A DNA stretch of 64,000 nt from an uncultured Lacinutrix sp. (GTDB lineage: Bacteria; Bacteroidota; Bacteroidia; Flavobacteriales; Flavobacteriaceae). The number at the start of each line of letters is the position of its first letter. Position 1 is the stretch's first letter. The notes below the pieces were generated by a model, which ran no database searches, was not told the DNA's origin, and saw only the letters and a program-made list of their open reading frames with translations. Below are positions 16,126 to 23,948 of this stretch, piece by piece. The translations under genes were made by a program, and so were the position numbers. Location of the stretch: contig NZ_CANMRQ010000007.1 of NCBI RefSeq assembly GCF_947500325.1, positions 140,659 to 204,658 on the forward strand. The letters are read 5' to 3'.

Positions 16126-18372
16126 ATGAAAATCTATAAGATAAACTATTTGCTGATTTTGGGAGTGTTGTTATTTAGTTATAATGCTACAAGTGCTCAA
16201 CAAGAGCAAGATATAGAAGATAGAATTACTAAAATCATTACTAAAATGACTTTAGAGCAAAAAATAGGACAATTATCATTAAGAGGAACATCTAGTCGAA
16301 CAAAAGTACTTCCTGAGGAGTTAAAACAAGACGTTAGAGATGGTAAAGTGGGAGCTTTTTTAAATGTTATGAAGGTAGATTATGTAGATGAATTACAAAA
16401 AATAGCTATAGAGGAAAGTCCATTAGGAGTACCATTAATTTTTTCAAGAGATATTATACATGGCTTTAAAACAATATTTCCTATACCTATAGGTATTGCG
16501 GCATCATGGGATAAGGAAACAGCCAAAACTTCTGCAAGAATATCAGCAATAGAAGGATCTTCTTATGGAATACGTTGGACATTTGCTCCAATGTTAGACA
16601 TAGCTAGAGATAGTCGTTGGGGACGTATAGCTGAGTCTCCTGGAGAAGATCCTTATTTAGCTTCTGTACTTGCAAAAGGGTATGTAGAAGGGTTTCAAAC
16701 AGATAATTTAACAAACCCTACAAGTATGGCAGCTTGTGCTAAGCATTTTATAGGATATGGAGCAGCAATAGGAGGTAGGGATTATAATACAGCTATTATT
16801 CACGAGCCTTTATTAAGAAATGTGTATTTAAAACCTTTTGAAGCAGCATTGAGTTCAGGTGTACAGACAATAATGACTTCTTTTAATGAAGTAAATGGAG
16901 TGCCAGCGTCTGGTAATAAATGGTTGTTAACAGATGTTCTTAGAGATGAGATGAATTTTGATGGATTTGTTGTTAGTGATTGGAATTCTGTTACAGAAAT
17001 GATTAATCATGGTTATGCAAAAGATGAAAAACAGGCCGCTGATTTAGCAGTGAATGCAGGCTTGGATATGGAGATGACCAGTAAGTCTTATGAGTTTTAT
17101 GTGAAAGAATTAATTAAAGAAGGTAAAGTAAAAGAAGATCAAATAGACTTTTTGGTTCGCAATATATTACGAGTAAAATTCAAGTTAGGTTTGTTTGAAA
17201 AACCATATCGTTCTAAAACTCATACTGGGGATTTATATTCTGAAGAACATTTAACTAAGGCAAAAACGGCAGCAATTAAAAGTACAGTTTTATTAAAAAA
17301 TGAAAGTGTTTTACCGCTTAAAATGTCTGCTAAAATAGCACTTATTGGACCGTTAGCTAATGCGCCAAGAGAGCAATTAGGAACATGGACTTTTGATGGG
17401 GAAAAAGAGCATTCAGTAACACCTTTAAAAACATTTAAAGATAAGCGAGTGTCTTTTAAGTTTTCTAAAGGATTGTCTTATAGTAGAGATAAATCAACTG
17501 GCGGTTTTGAGGCAGCAATAGAAGCAGCTAAAGTTTCAGATGTAATTGTTTTTATTGCTGGAGAAGAGGCTATTCTTTCTGGAGAAGCGCATAGTAGAGC
17601 GAATATAAATTTACCAGGAAAACAAGAAGAGTTAATTAAGATATTAGCAAAAACAGGTAAGCCTATAATTTTGGTAATAATGGCAGGTAGACCAATTACT
17701 ATAACTAATATTATTGATGATGTAGATGCTGTTTTAATGGCTTGGCACCCAGGAACAATGGCTGGTCCTGCAATTTATGATATTCTTTTTGGAAAAAAAG
17801 AACCATTAGGAAGATTACCAGTGACTTGGCCAAAAACTGCTGGTCAATTACCATTATTCTATAATCATAAAAATACAGGTAGACCATCAGATGCTGAGAG
17901 TTTTGTGCAAATAGATGATATACCTGTAGGCGCTTGGCAAAGTTCTTTGGGTAATACAACTCATTATTTAGATGCAGGTTTTACACCGCATTTTCCATTT
18001 GGTTACGGTTTAGGATATACAACATTTAAACTAGAACATTTAAGACTGTCAAAGACAGAAATAACAGAATCTGAGGAATTAGAGGTTTTTGTTTCTCTAA
18101 CTAATACAGGTGAAAGCGCTGGTGAAGAAGTGGTGCAGTTATACTTACAGGATAAAGTTGGTAGTTTGACAAGACCAGTGAGGCAATTAAGGCGCTTTAA
18201 AAGAGTGAGGTTGAATAGCGGAGAAACGAGAATAGTTAAATTTATAATTAACCGTAAAGATTTAGAATTTGTTAATAATAGTCTTAAGCCAGTAATTGAA
18301 AAAGGGGAGTTTAATGTTTATGTTGGGCAAAATTCGGTCTCAGGTTTAGTGAAAGGTTTTGTTTTAAAATAA
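16126..18372 (+). CDS. bglX: Glycoside hydrolase family 3 beta-glucosidase (periplasmic)
   Basis: A 748-residue GH3 enzyme with signal peptide (about 1-24, ending SAQQ). It has the GH3 TIM-barrel (SRDIIHGFKTIFPIP, DPYLAS, AACAKHFIGYG), the nucleophile Asp285 in VVSDWNSV, the second alpha/beta domain (ALIGPL, GEEAILSGEAHSR) and the fibronectin-like C-terminal domain (LTNTGESAGEEVVQLYL). It should release terminal beta-glucose from oligosaccharides in the periplasm. It sits in an operon between a gluconolactonase-like gene and gluconokinase, which is unusual for a plain beta-glucosidase and hints at gluconate-containing substrates. Confidence 0.9.
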   Translation: MKIYKINYLLILGVLLFSYNATSAQQEQDIEDRITKIITKMTLEQKIGQLSLRGTSSRTKVLPEELKQDVRDGKVGAFLNVMKVDYVDELQKIAIEESPLGVPLIFSRDIIHGFKTIFPIPIGIAASWDKETAKTSARISAIEGSSYGIRWTFAPMLDIARDSRWGRIAESPGEDPYLASVLAKGYVEGFQTDNLTNPTSMAACAKHFIGYGAAIGGRDYNTAIIHEPLLRNVYLKPFEAALSSGVQTIMTSFNEVNGVPASGNKWLLTDVLRDEMNFDGFVVSDWNSVTEMINHGYAKDEKQAADLAVNAGLDMEMTSKSYEFYVKELIKEGKVKEDQIDFLVRNILRVKFKLGLFEKPYRSKTHTGDLYSEEHLTKAKTAAIKSTVLLKNESVLPLKMSAKIALIGPLANAPREQLGTWTFDGEKEHSVTPLKTFKDKRVSFKFSKGLSYSRDKSTGGFEAAIEAAKVSDVIVFIAGEEAILSGEAHSRANINLPGKQEELIKILAKTGKPIILVIMAGRPITITNIIDDVDAVLMAWHPGTMAGPAIYDILFGKKEPLGRLPVTWPKTAGQLPLFYNHKNTGRPSDAESFVQIDDIPVGAWQSSLGNTTHYLDAGFTPHFPFGYGLGYTTFKLEHLRLSKTEITESEELEVFVSLTNTGESAGEEVVQLYLQDKVGSLTRPVRQLRRFKRVRLNSGETRIVKFIINRKDLEFVNNSLKPVIEKGEFNVYVGQNSVSGLVKGFVLK

Positions 18373-18373
18373 A

Positions 18374-18856
18374 ATGATAATTATTGTAATGGGAGTTAGT
18401 GGTTGCGGAAAAACTACAATAGGTATGCAGCTCGCTCTAGAATTAGGTTTTGATTATTATGATGCAGATGATTTTCATCCGCAATCTAATATAGATAAAA
18501 TGCAAAGAGGTAAAGCTTTAAATGATGTAGATAGAAAACCATGGTTAACTAGTCTCTCTCAAAAGCTGAGTTCTTGGGAAGACGATAATGGAGTGGTTTT
18601 AGCGTGTTCAGCGCTTAAAGAAAGTTACAGACGAATTTTGGCTTCTAATGTAAGTAATATACATTGGGTGTATTTGCAAGGCGCATTTAATACTATTGAA
18701 TCGAGAATAAAAAAAAGAGCAGGGCACTTTATGAAGTCAAATTTATTAGAATCTCAATTTAATGCTTTAGAAGAGCCTAATTATGGTTTGTATGTAAATA
18801 TTGAGAATAAGCCTTTAGATATTATTCAAATTATAATATCAAAAATTAAAAAATGA
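18374..18856 (+). CDS. gntK: Gluconokinase
   Basis: A 160-residue P-loop kinase of the GntK type converting gluconate to 6-phosphogluconate with ATP. Walker A is GVSGCGKTTIG (about 7-17). The gluconokinase signatures DADDFHP and MQRGKALNDVDRKPWL follow, then VLACSALKESYR and HFMKSNLLESQF. Length is typical. It begins 2 bases after the GH3 stop and overlaps the gnd start by 4 bases (ATGA), so expression of the three is coupled. Confidence 0.94.
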   Translation: MIIIVMGVSGCGKTTIGMQLALELGFDYYDADDFHPQSNIDKMQRGKALNDVDRKPWLTSLSQKLSSWEDDNGVVLACSALKESYRRILASNVSNIHWVYLQGAFNTIESRIKKRAGHFMKSNLLESQFNALEEPNYGLYVNIENKPLDIIQIIISKIKK

Positions 18857-20253
18857 AAAATAGATCTTTTTTCGGGGTTATTGGATTAGGAGTTATGGGT
18901 AAGAGTTTAGCTCTTAATATTGCTGGTAAAGGGCATACACTATCTGTATATAATAGAAGCGTTAAAGGGGAAGAAGCTGTAGTTTCTGATTTTTTGGAAG
19001 AGAATAATGATATGCAAAATATCAAGGGCTTTGTTAGTATGTCAAAGTTTATAGATTCTATACAAACACCTAGGAAAATACTGATAATGATTAAAGCAGG
19101 TACAGCATTAGATGATTTAATAAAAGTGTTGTTGCCGTTATTGTCTGCTAATGACATTGTAATTGATGGTGGTAATTCTCATTACCTGGATACAAAAAAA
19201 AGAAGTGACTTTTTAAAAGCTTATAATATAAATTTTATTGGAGCTGGTATTTCTGGAGGGCAAGAAGGAGCTAAAAAAGGGCCTTCAATAATGCCTGGAG
19301 GAAGTAGAAGTTCTTATGAAAATGTTGCTGTTGTTTTAGAGTCTATAGCAGCAAAAGATAAGAATGGTAAGCCCTGTTGTTCATATATTGGGCCAGATGG
19401 TTCGGGGCATTTCGTGAAAATGGTGCATAATGGTATTGAATATGCCGAAATGCAACTGATTGCCGAAATGTATCAGATATTGTCAGTTTTTATGTCTAAT
19501 GAGGATATTGCTAAAGTTTTCGAATTTTGGAATAAAGGAGAGAGTTCGAGTTATTTATTAGAGATCACAACTAACATCTTACGTAAAAAAGAAAAAGATA
19601 GTTATTTAGTTGATTTAATACTGGATAAGGCTGGTAGTAAAGGAACTGGTTCTTGGTCTAGTAAAGCTGCATTAGATATAGGAGTGCCTAATACAATGAT
19701 GAATGCTGCAGTTTTTGCTCGCTATATATCGTCATATAAGTCGCTAAGAAAGCTTCTGTCTAAACAAGTGAAAAGGAGGCAGTATAGACGTGTAGAGATA
19801 AGTTTAGCGGTTTTGGAGAAGGCTTATTACTTTGCAAGAATAATTAATCATAATCAAGGGTTTCAATTAATAGAACAGGCTTCTTTGAAGTATCAATGGG
19901 AGCTTAATCTTAGTGAAATTGCTAGGGTTTGGACTAATGGATGTATTATAAAGTCTAGTTTAATGAATGAGTTGGTTCGAAATTTTAATACAACAACTTC
20001 TTTGTTTGATAATAGGTCAATTATTAAAGACTTAAACGTTAATGAAGATGCTGTTTCTGAAGTAATAAAATATGTTGTGTCTAATAGAATAGCTGCTCCA
20101 AATTTTTGTGCAGCATATAATTATTGGATTGGTATAACAACAAATCAATCTTCAGCTAATTTAATACAAGCGCAGCGTGATTATTTTGGAGCGCATACTT
20201 ATAACCGTATAGATGCACCATTGGATGTGTTTTTTCATACTAATTGGAAGTGA
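18853..20253 (+). CDS. gnd: 6-phosphogluconate dehydrogenase, decarboxylating
   Basis: A 466-residue enzyme converting 6-phosphogluconate to ribulose 5-phosphate, CO2 and NADPH or NADH. The Rossmann motif is GLGVMGKSLALNIAGKG at the N-terminus, with NRS at the cofactor-specificity position. Substrate residues are conserved: SGGQEGAKKGPSIMPGG, KMVHNGIEYAEMQ, SKGTGSW and AVFARYISS. The C-terminal QRDYFGAHTYNR supplies the Arg and His reaching into the partner subunit. It follows gntK directly, so it processes gluconate-derived 6-phosphogluconate and bypasses glucose-6-phosphate dehydrogenase. Confidence 0.95.
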   Translation: MKNRSFFGVIGLGVMGKSLALNIAGKGHTLSVYNRSVKGEEAVVSDFLEENNDMQNIKGFVSMSKFIDSIQTPRKILIMIKAGTALDDLIKVLLPLLSANDIVIDGGNSHYLDTKKRSDFLKAYNINFIGAGISGGQEGAKKGPSIMPGGSRSSYENVAVVLESIAAKDKNGKPCCSYIGPDGSGHFVKMVHNGIEYAEMQLIAEMYQILSVFMSNEDIAKVFEFWNKGESSSYLLEITTNILRKKEKDSYLVDLILDKAGSKGTGSWSSKAALDIGVPNTMMNAAVFARYISSYKSLRKLLSKQVKRRQYRRVEISLAVLEKAYYFARIINHNQGFQLIEQASLKYQWELNLSEIARVWTNGCIIKSSLMNELVRNFNTTTSLFDNRSIIKDLNVNEDAVSEVIKYVVSNRIAAPNFCAAYNYWIGITTNQSSANLIQAQRDYFGAHTYNRIDAPLDVFFHTNWK

Positions 20254-20256
20254 TTT

Positions 20257-21600
20257 ATGTTAGATTCTAATCTTATTTTTGCTGTAATATTAGGGATTAT
20301 CGTTCTTCTGGTGTTAATTCTTAAGTTTAAAATACAAGCTTTTATTGCGTTGCTTATAGCTAGTATTTTGGTTGGTATTATCTCGGGAATGAATCCAGTG
20401 GATATAATTAAAACAATGCAAGATGGTATGGGTAATACGCTTGGTTTTGTTGCTGTTGTAGTTGGTTTAGGTGCTATGTTTGGTGCTATTTTAGAGTATT
20501 CAGGAGGAGCAGAAGCTTTGGCTAGGTATTTATTGAGTAAGTTTGGGGAGAAAAATGCTTCTTGGGCTTTAATGTTAACCGGTTTCTTTATTGCTATTCC
20601 TGTTTTTTTTGATGTAGCTTTTATTATACTGGTGCCATTGATATATTCTTTACAGCGAAAAACAAAAAAGTCTTTGCTGTTGTATGGTATCCCATTATTA
20701 GCAGGCTTAGCAATTACACATTCATTTATTCCTCCAACACCTGGTCCAGTAGCTGTTGCAGATATTTTAAAGGCAGATCTTGGATGGGTCATTTTATTTG
20801 GATTTATAGCTGGAGTGCCTGCTGCTATAATTAGCGGACCTCTTTTTGCAAAATATATAGGTAACAAAATTCATGTTAAAGCGCCAGATTTGTTGAAAGA
20901 AAGTAGTGAGGTGTCTTCATATCCTTCAGTAGGTTTAATAATAGGTATTATAGGAATACCTATAGTGTTAATTGTCTTGAATACAGTATTAAATAGTAGT
21001 TTATTTAGTGAAAGTTTGGTGTCAGAAGATATTAAAAAATGGTTGCAAATGATAGGGCATCCTTTTTCTGCTTTAATTATAGCGAATTTAATAGCAATGT
21101 ATCTTTTAGGAATTAGACGAGGAGTTAGTGGTCAGTCATTACTGAATATCACAACAAAATCTATGGAACCAGCAGGTATTATAATTTTATTAACAGGAGC
21201 CGGAGGTGTCTTTAAGCAAATGTTAGTTAATACTGGAGTAGGAGAGATGATGGCTAATTATTTTACAGATGTAGGAGTAAGTGTTTTTGTTTTTGCTTTT
21301 GTAGTTGCAGTATTGGTTCGAGTGTTACAAGGTTCAGCTACGGTAGCAATGATTACAGCTGCAGGAATTTGTGCGCCACTTTTATCTGTAAATGTGTCAG
21401 AGGTAGATAAAGCACTTTTGGTTATAGTAATAGCATCTGGAGCTTCAATATTATCGCATGTTAATGATAGTGGGTTTTGGTTGGTGAGTAAATATTTAGG
21501 TTTAACTGAAAAGCAAACATTTAAAAGCTGGACTGTAATGACAACATTGTTAGCATTAGTAGGCTTTGTGACTGTGAATGTGATCTCTATTTTTGTATAG
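20257..21600 (+). CDS. gntP: Gluconate:H+ symporter (GntP family)
   Basis: A 447-residue integral membrane protein of the GntP/GntT family, importing gluconate or a related aldonate with protons. Many hydrophobic helices are visible, plus family blocks LGAMFGAILEYSGGAEALA, IPVFFDVAFIILVPL, HSFIPPTPGPVAVADIL and LQGSATVAMITAAG near the C-terminal half. It begins 3 bases after gnd, so the order lactonase, GH3, kinase, dehydrogenase, permease reads as one operon. Confidence 0.93.
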   Translation: MLDSNLIFAVILGIIVLLVLILKFKIQAFIALLIASILVGIISGMNPVDIIKTMQDGMGNTLGFVAVVVGLGAMFGAILEYSGGAEALARYLLSKFGEKNASWALMLTGFFIAIPVFFDVAFIILVPLIYSLQRKTKKSLLLYGIPLLAGLAITHSFIPPTPGPVAVADILKADLGWVILFGFIAGVPAAIISGPLFAKYIGNKIHVKAPDLLKESSEVSSYPSVGLIIGIIGIPIVLIVLNTVLNSSLFSESLVSEDIKKWLQMIGHPFSALIIANLIAMYLLGIRRGVSGQSLLNITTKSMEPAGIIILLTGAGGVFKQMLVNTGVGEMMANYFTDVGVSVFVFAFVVAVLVRVLQGSATVAMITAAGICAPLLSVNVSEVDKALLVIVIASGASILSHVNDSGFWLVSKYLGLTEKQTFKSWTVMTTLLALVGFVTVNVISIFV

Positions 21601-21735
21601 ATAGTATTTTTCACTCTTATTAATTATTTGTTTTTAATTGAATATGATTTTAAAGTGAACAAATTAGGTAGGAAAACCTTTGTGTGTAATAGAGGTATAA
21701 TAATTTATTATTAATTTAAAAAGACAAGAATAATT

Positions 21736-23364
21736 ATGTCGAAATTGGCTAAACTTTCATTAAAAGAGAAAATTGGTTATGCATTTGGAGATGGTGCGGC
21801 GAATATAGCGTGGAGAGGTGTGTCCACATTTTTATTTATTTATTATACAGATGTTTTTGGTTTAAGTCCAGCAATAGTTGGGGTCTTGTTTTTGGTAGCA
21901 AGGTTTAGTGATGGTATTAGTGATATATTGATGGGAGTTATTGGAGATCGTACTAATTCTAAATATGGAAAATTTCGCCCTTGGATTTTATGGACAGCAA
22001 TTCCTTTAGGTGTTGTTTTGTCTTTATTGTTTACTGCTCCAGATTTAAGTGCTACAGGGAAAATTGTGTATGCTTATGTTACTTATATTTTGTTTACGCT
22101 TATTTATACTGCTAATAATATACCATATGGAGCGTTAATGGCTGTAATGACTGGTGATGATAAAGAGCGTACTAGCTTAGGGTCTTTTAGGATGGTTGGA
22201 GCTTTTGCGGGAGGTATGATTGTACAAGGTTTGTTGTTGTTTTTAGTGGCTTATTTTGGAAATGTAAATAGTGATATTCAAGTTGATAGATTAAGTGAAG
22301 AAAAGTTTAGAGTTGAGGTGTCTGCTTTAGATAATGTGCCTAATGCTAACATAAAAACTGAAGCAGGGATTGCAACTTTTGCATGGGAAAATGGTTCTTC
22401 AAGTGAAAAGGAAGGAACACGTGGTAAAAGTTTTGCAATGAAATCTGGCGAAAAATATACTTTTGTTGTTGAAGGTGAAGCTAATCTAGAAATCAATAAT
22501 ATCTCTATTATTAATCAGAAAACAGGTTATAGTAAATCAATTTATGTGTTGTCTGTTTTTTTAATAGTTTTTATGTTATTTACTTTTTATTCAACTAAGG
22601 AAAGGGTGATGCCTCCAGCAAATCAAAAAAATAACTTTGCTAAAGATTTTAAAGATTTAATAGTTAATAGGCCATGGTTGGTGTTATTAGTAGTTGGATT
22701 ATTATTTAATGTATATAATTCCATTAAGCAGGGTATTGTGGTTATATATTTCACACATTATCTAAATGATCAATTGTTAACAGCAACTTATTTAATAGGA
22801 CTCATGTTAGCATCCATTGGAGGAGCAATGATTACAGCTTCATTAGGTAAAAAAATTGGTAAGAAAAATCTATTTATTTATGCATTGATTTTTTCGGGTT
22901 TGGTTAATGCGTCATTGGTTTTTTGTGGTCCTGATAATATTAGTGCTATTTTTACATTAGGCCTTATATCGGAATTTGCTTCTGCAATTTTTCCAACATT
23001 ATTTTTTACTATGTTAGGTGATGCAGCTGATTATTCTGAGTATAAAAACTCTAGAAGAGCTACTGGGCTTATATATTCTGCAGGTTCTTTTGCTACTAAA
23101 TTTGGTGGAGGTATAGCTGGTGCTATTATAGGTTTTGTATTAGCTGCATTTAACTATAATGGCCAAGATGCTGCGTCTATATCAGGTGCTATTCCTGGTG
23201 TAGTTATGCTAATGAGTTGGGTTCCTGCTATTGTGGTAATGCTAGCTGCTAGCTTAATGTTATTGTATCCTTTAAATCAAAAGAAAATGGATGTGATAAC
23301 CTTAGAGTTAAATACTAGAAGAAAGGGCTTAAAAAATGAAGCTAAAGGAAAAAACAATATGTAA
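21736..23364 (+). CDS. GPH-family (MelB-like) sugar:cation symporter with periplasmic insertion
   Basis: A 542-residue MFS-type glycoside-pentoside-hexuronide symporter. N-terminal family motifs are FGDGAANIAWRG, VARFSDGISDILMG (conserved Asp residues of the cation site) and GKFRPWILW. It should import a disaccharide, glycoside or uronide. Unusually, about 90 residues (roughly 176-267) separate helix 5 (ending LLFLVAYFG) from helix 6 (SIYVLSVFLIVFM). This loop faces the periplasm by MelB topology and is Ser/Glu/Lys-rich with beta-type pattern. Typical GPH proteins are about 450-480 residues. A 135-base gap separates it from gntP, so it may have its own promoter. Confidence 0.85.
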   Translation: MSKLAKLSLKEKIGYAFGDGAANIAWRGVSTFLFIYYTDVFGLSPAIVGVLFLVARFSDGISDILMGVIGDRTNSKYGKFRPWILWTAIPLGVVLSLLFTAPDLSATGKIVYAYVTYILFTLIYTANNIPYGALMAVMTGDDKERTSLGSFRMVGAFAGGMIVQGLLLFLVAYFGNVNSDIQVDRLSEEKFRVEVSALDNVPNANIKTEAGIATFAWENGSSSEKEGTRGKSFAMKSGEKYTFVVEGEANLEINNISIINQKTGYSKSIYVLSVFLIVFMLFTFYSTKERVMPPANQKNNFAKDFKDLIVNRPWLVLLVVGLLFNVYNSIKQGIVVIYFTHYLNDQLLTATYLIGLMLASIGGAMITASLGKKIGKKNLFIYALIFSGLVNASLVFCGPDNISAIFTLGLISEFASAIFPTLFFTMLGDAADYSEYKNSRRATGLIYSAGSFATKFGGGIAGAIIGFVLAAFNYNGQDAASISGAIPGVVMLMSWVPAIVVMLAASLMLLYPLNQKKMDVITLELNTRRKGLKNEAKGKNNM

Positions 23365-23367
23365 AAA

Positions 23368-23413
23368 AAATAGCATTATTCAATTTCATCTATATAATTC
23401 AATAATGCTATTT
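23368..23413. terminator. Bidirectional terminator between convergent genes
   Basis: A 13-bp perfect inverted repeat AAATAGCATTATT / AATAATGCTATTT with a 20-base loop lies between the plus-strand symporter and the minus-strand 121-aa gene. An A-run precedes it. It could terminate both transcripts. Confidence 0.6.
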
Positions 23414-23421
23414 GTAAAGAT

Positions 23422-23787
23422 TTAATAGGCTAAAAGAGCTTCTTTGTAGTCTTTTAAGTCTAATATGTTTAGTTCGTTGTCAAGGTTTTTGATAAGAGAA
23501 ATTAAATATTTAAGACTTTCAACAGGATCAGTATCTGTTGTGGTATTGTCTAATTCAGAATCTTCATCTATTGGATTGTCCTCTGGTATTGGTATAAGAA
23601 ATGAATTATTTTCTTCAATATGTTCGTAAGTGTAACGAAGAACCTTTACTGCAAGAGGGATTTCTTCTTCTATAACGTAAGTTCTTAGTTTTTTAATATC
23701 CTCAATTAATGCATCTGTGTTAATACCTGTTGTTTCAAGGTTTTTTAGAATATTGTCGATTAATTTAATTGCTTTTTTGTTTTCCAA
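23422..23787 (-). CDS. Conserved-looking cytoplasmic hypothetical protein (121 aa)
   Basis: I do not recognise the family. It is all-helical in appearance, with no signal peptide or membrane segment. An N-terminal helical half (residues 1-60) is followed by an acidic, proline-containing linker (PIPEDNPIDEDSELD) and a C-terminal helix pair (KYLISLIKNLDNELNILDLKD). It stands alone between two terminators inside the sugar locus. Nothing in the sequence ties it to sugar use. Confidence 0.65.
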   Translation of the reverse strand: MENKKAIKLIDNILKNLETTGINTDALIEDIKKLRTYVIEEEIPLAVKVLRYTYEHIEENNSFLIPIPEDNPIDEDSELDNTTTDTDPVESLKYLISLIKNLDNELNILDLKDYKEALLAY

Positions 23788-23892
23788 AAGATAAAATTAT
23801 AAGTGTGATTAGCTATTTCTAATTATGCAAATTTATATTTTTCCTTACTTATTAGAAATCTATTCTGTGTTTTTATTTAAATTAATTTAAAT

Positions 23893-23928
23893 AAAAACAG
23901 GATTCAATACGAATTGAATCCTGTTTTT
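23893..23928 (-). terminator. Strong terminator of the second GH3 gene
   Basis: A perfect 16-bp stem (AAAAACAGGATTCAAT / ATTGAATCCTGTTTTT) with loop ACGA lies 21 bases past the GH3 stop. A- and T-runs at both ends make it potentially bidirectional; its position fits termination of the minus-strand GH3 transcript. Confidence 0.85.
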
Positions 23929-23948
23929 TAGCTATTAATAATATGTAA

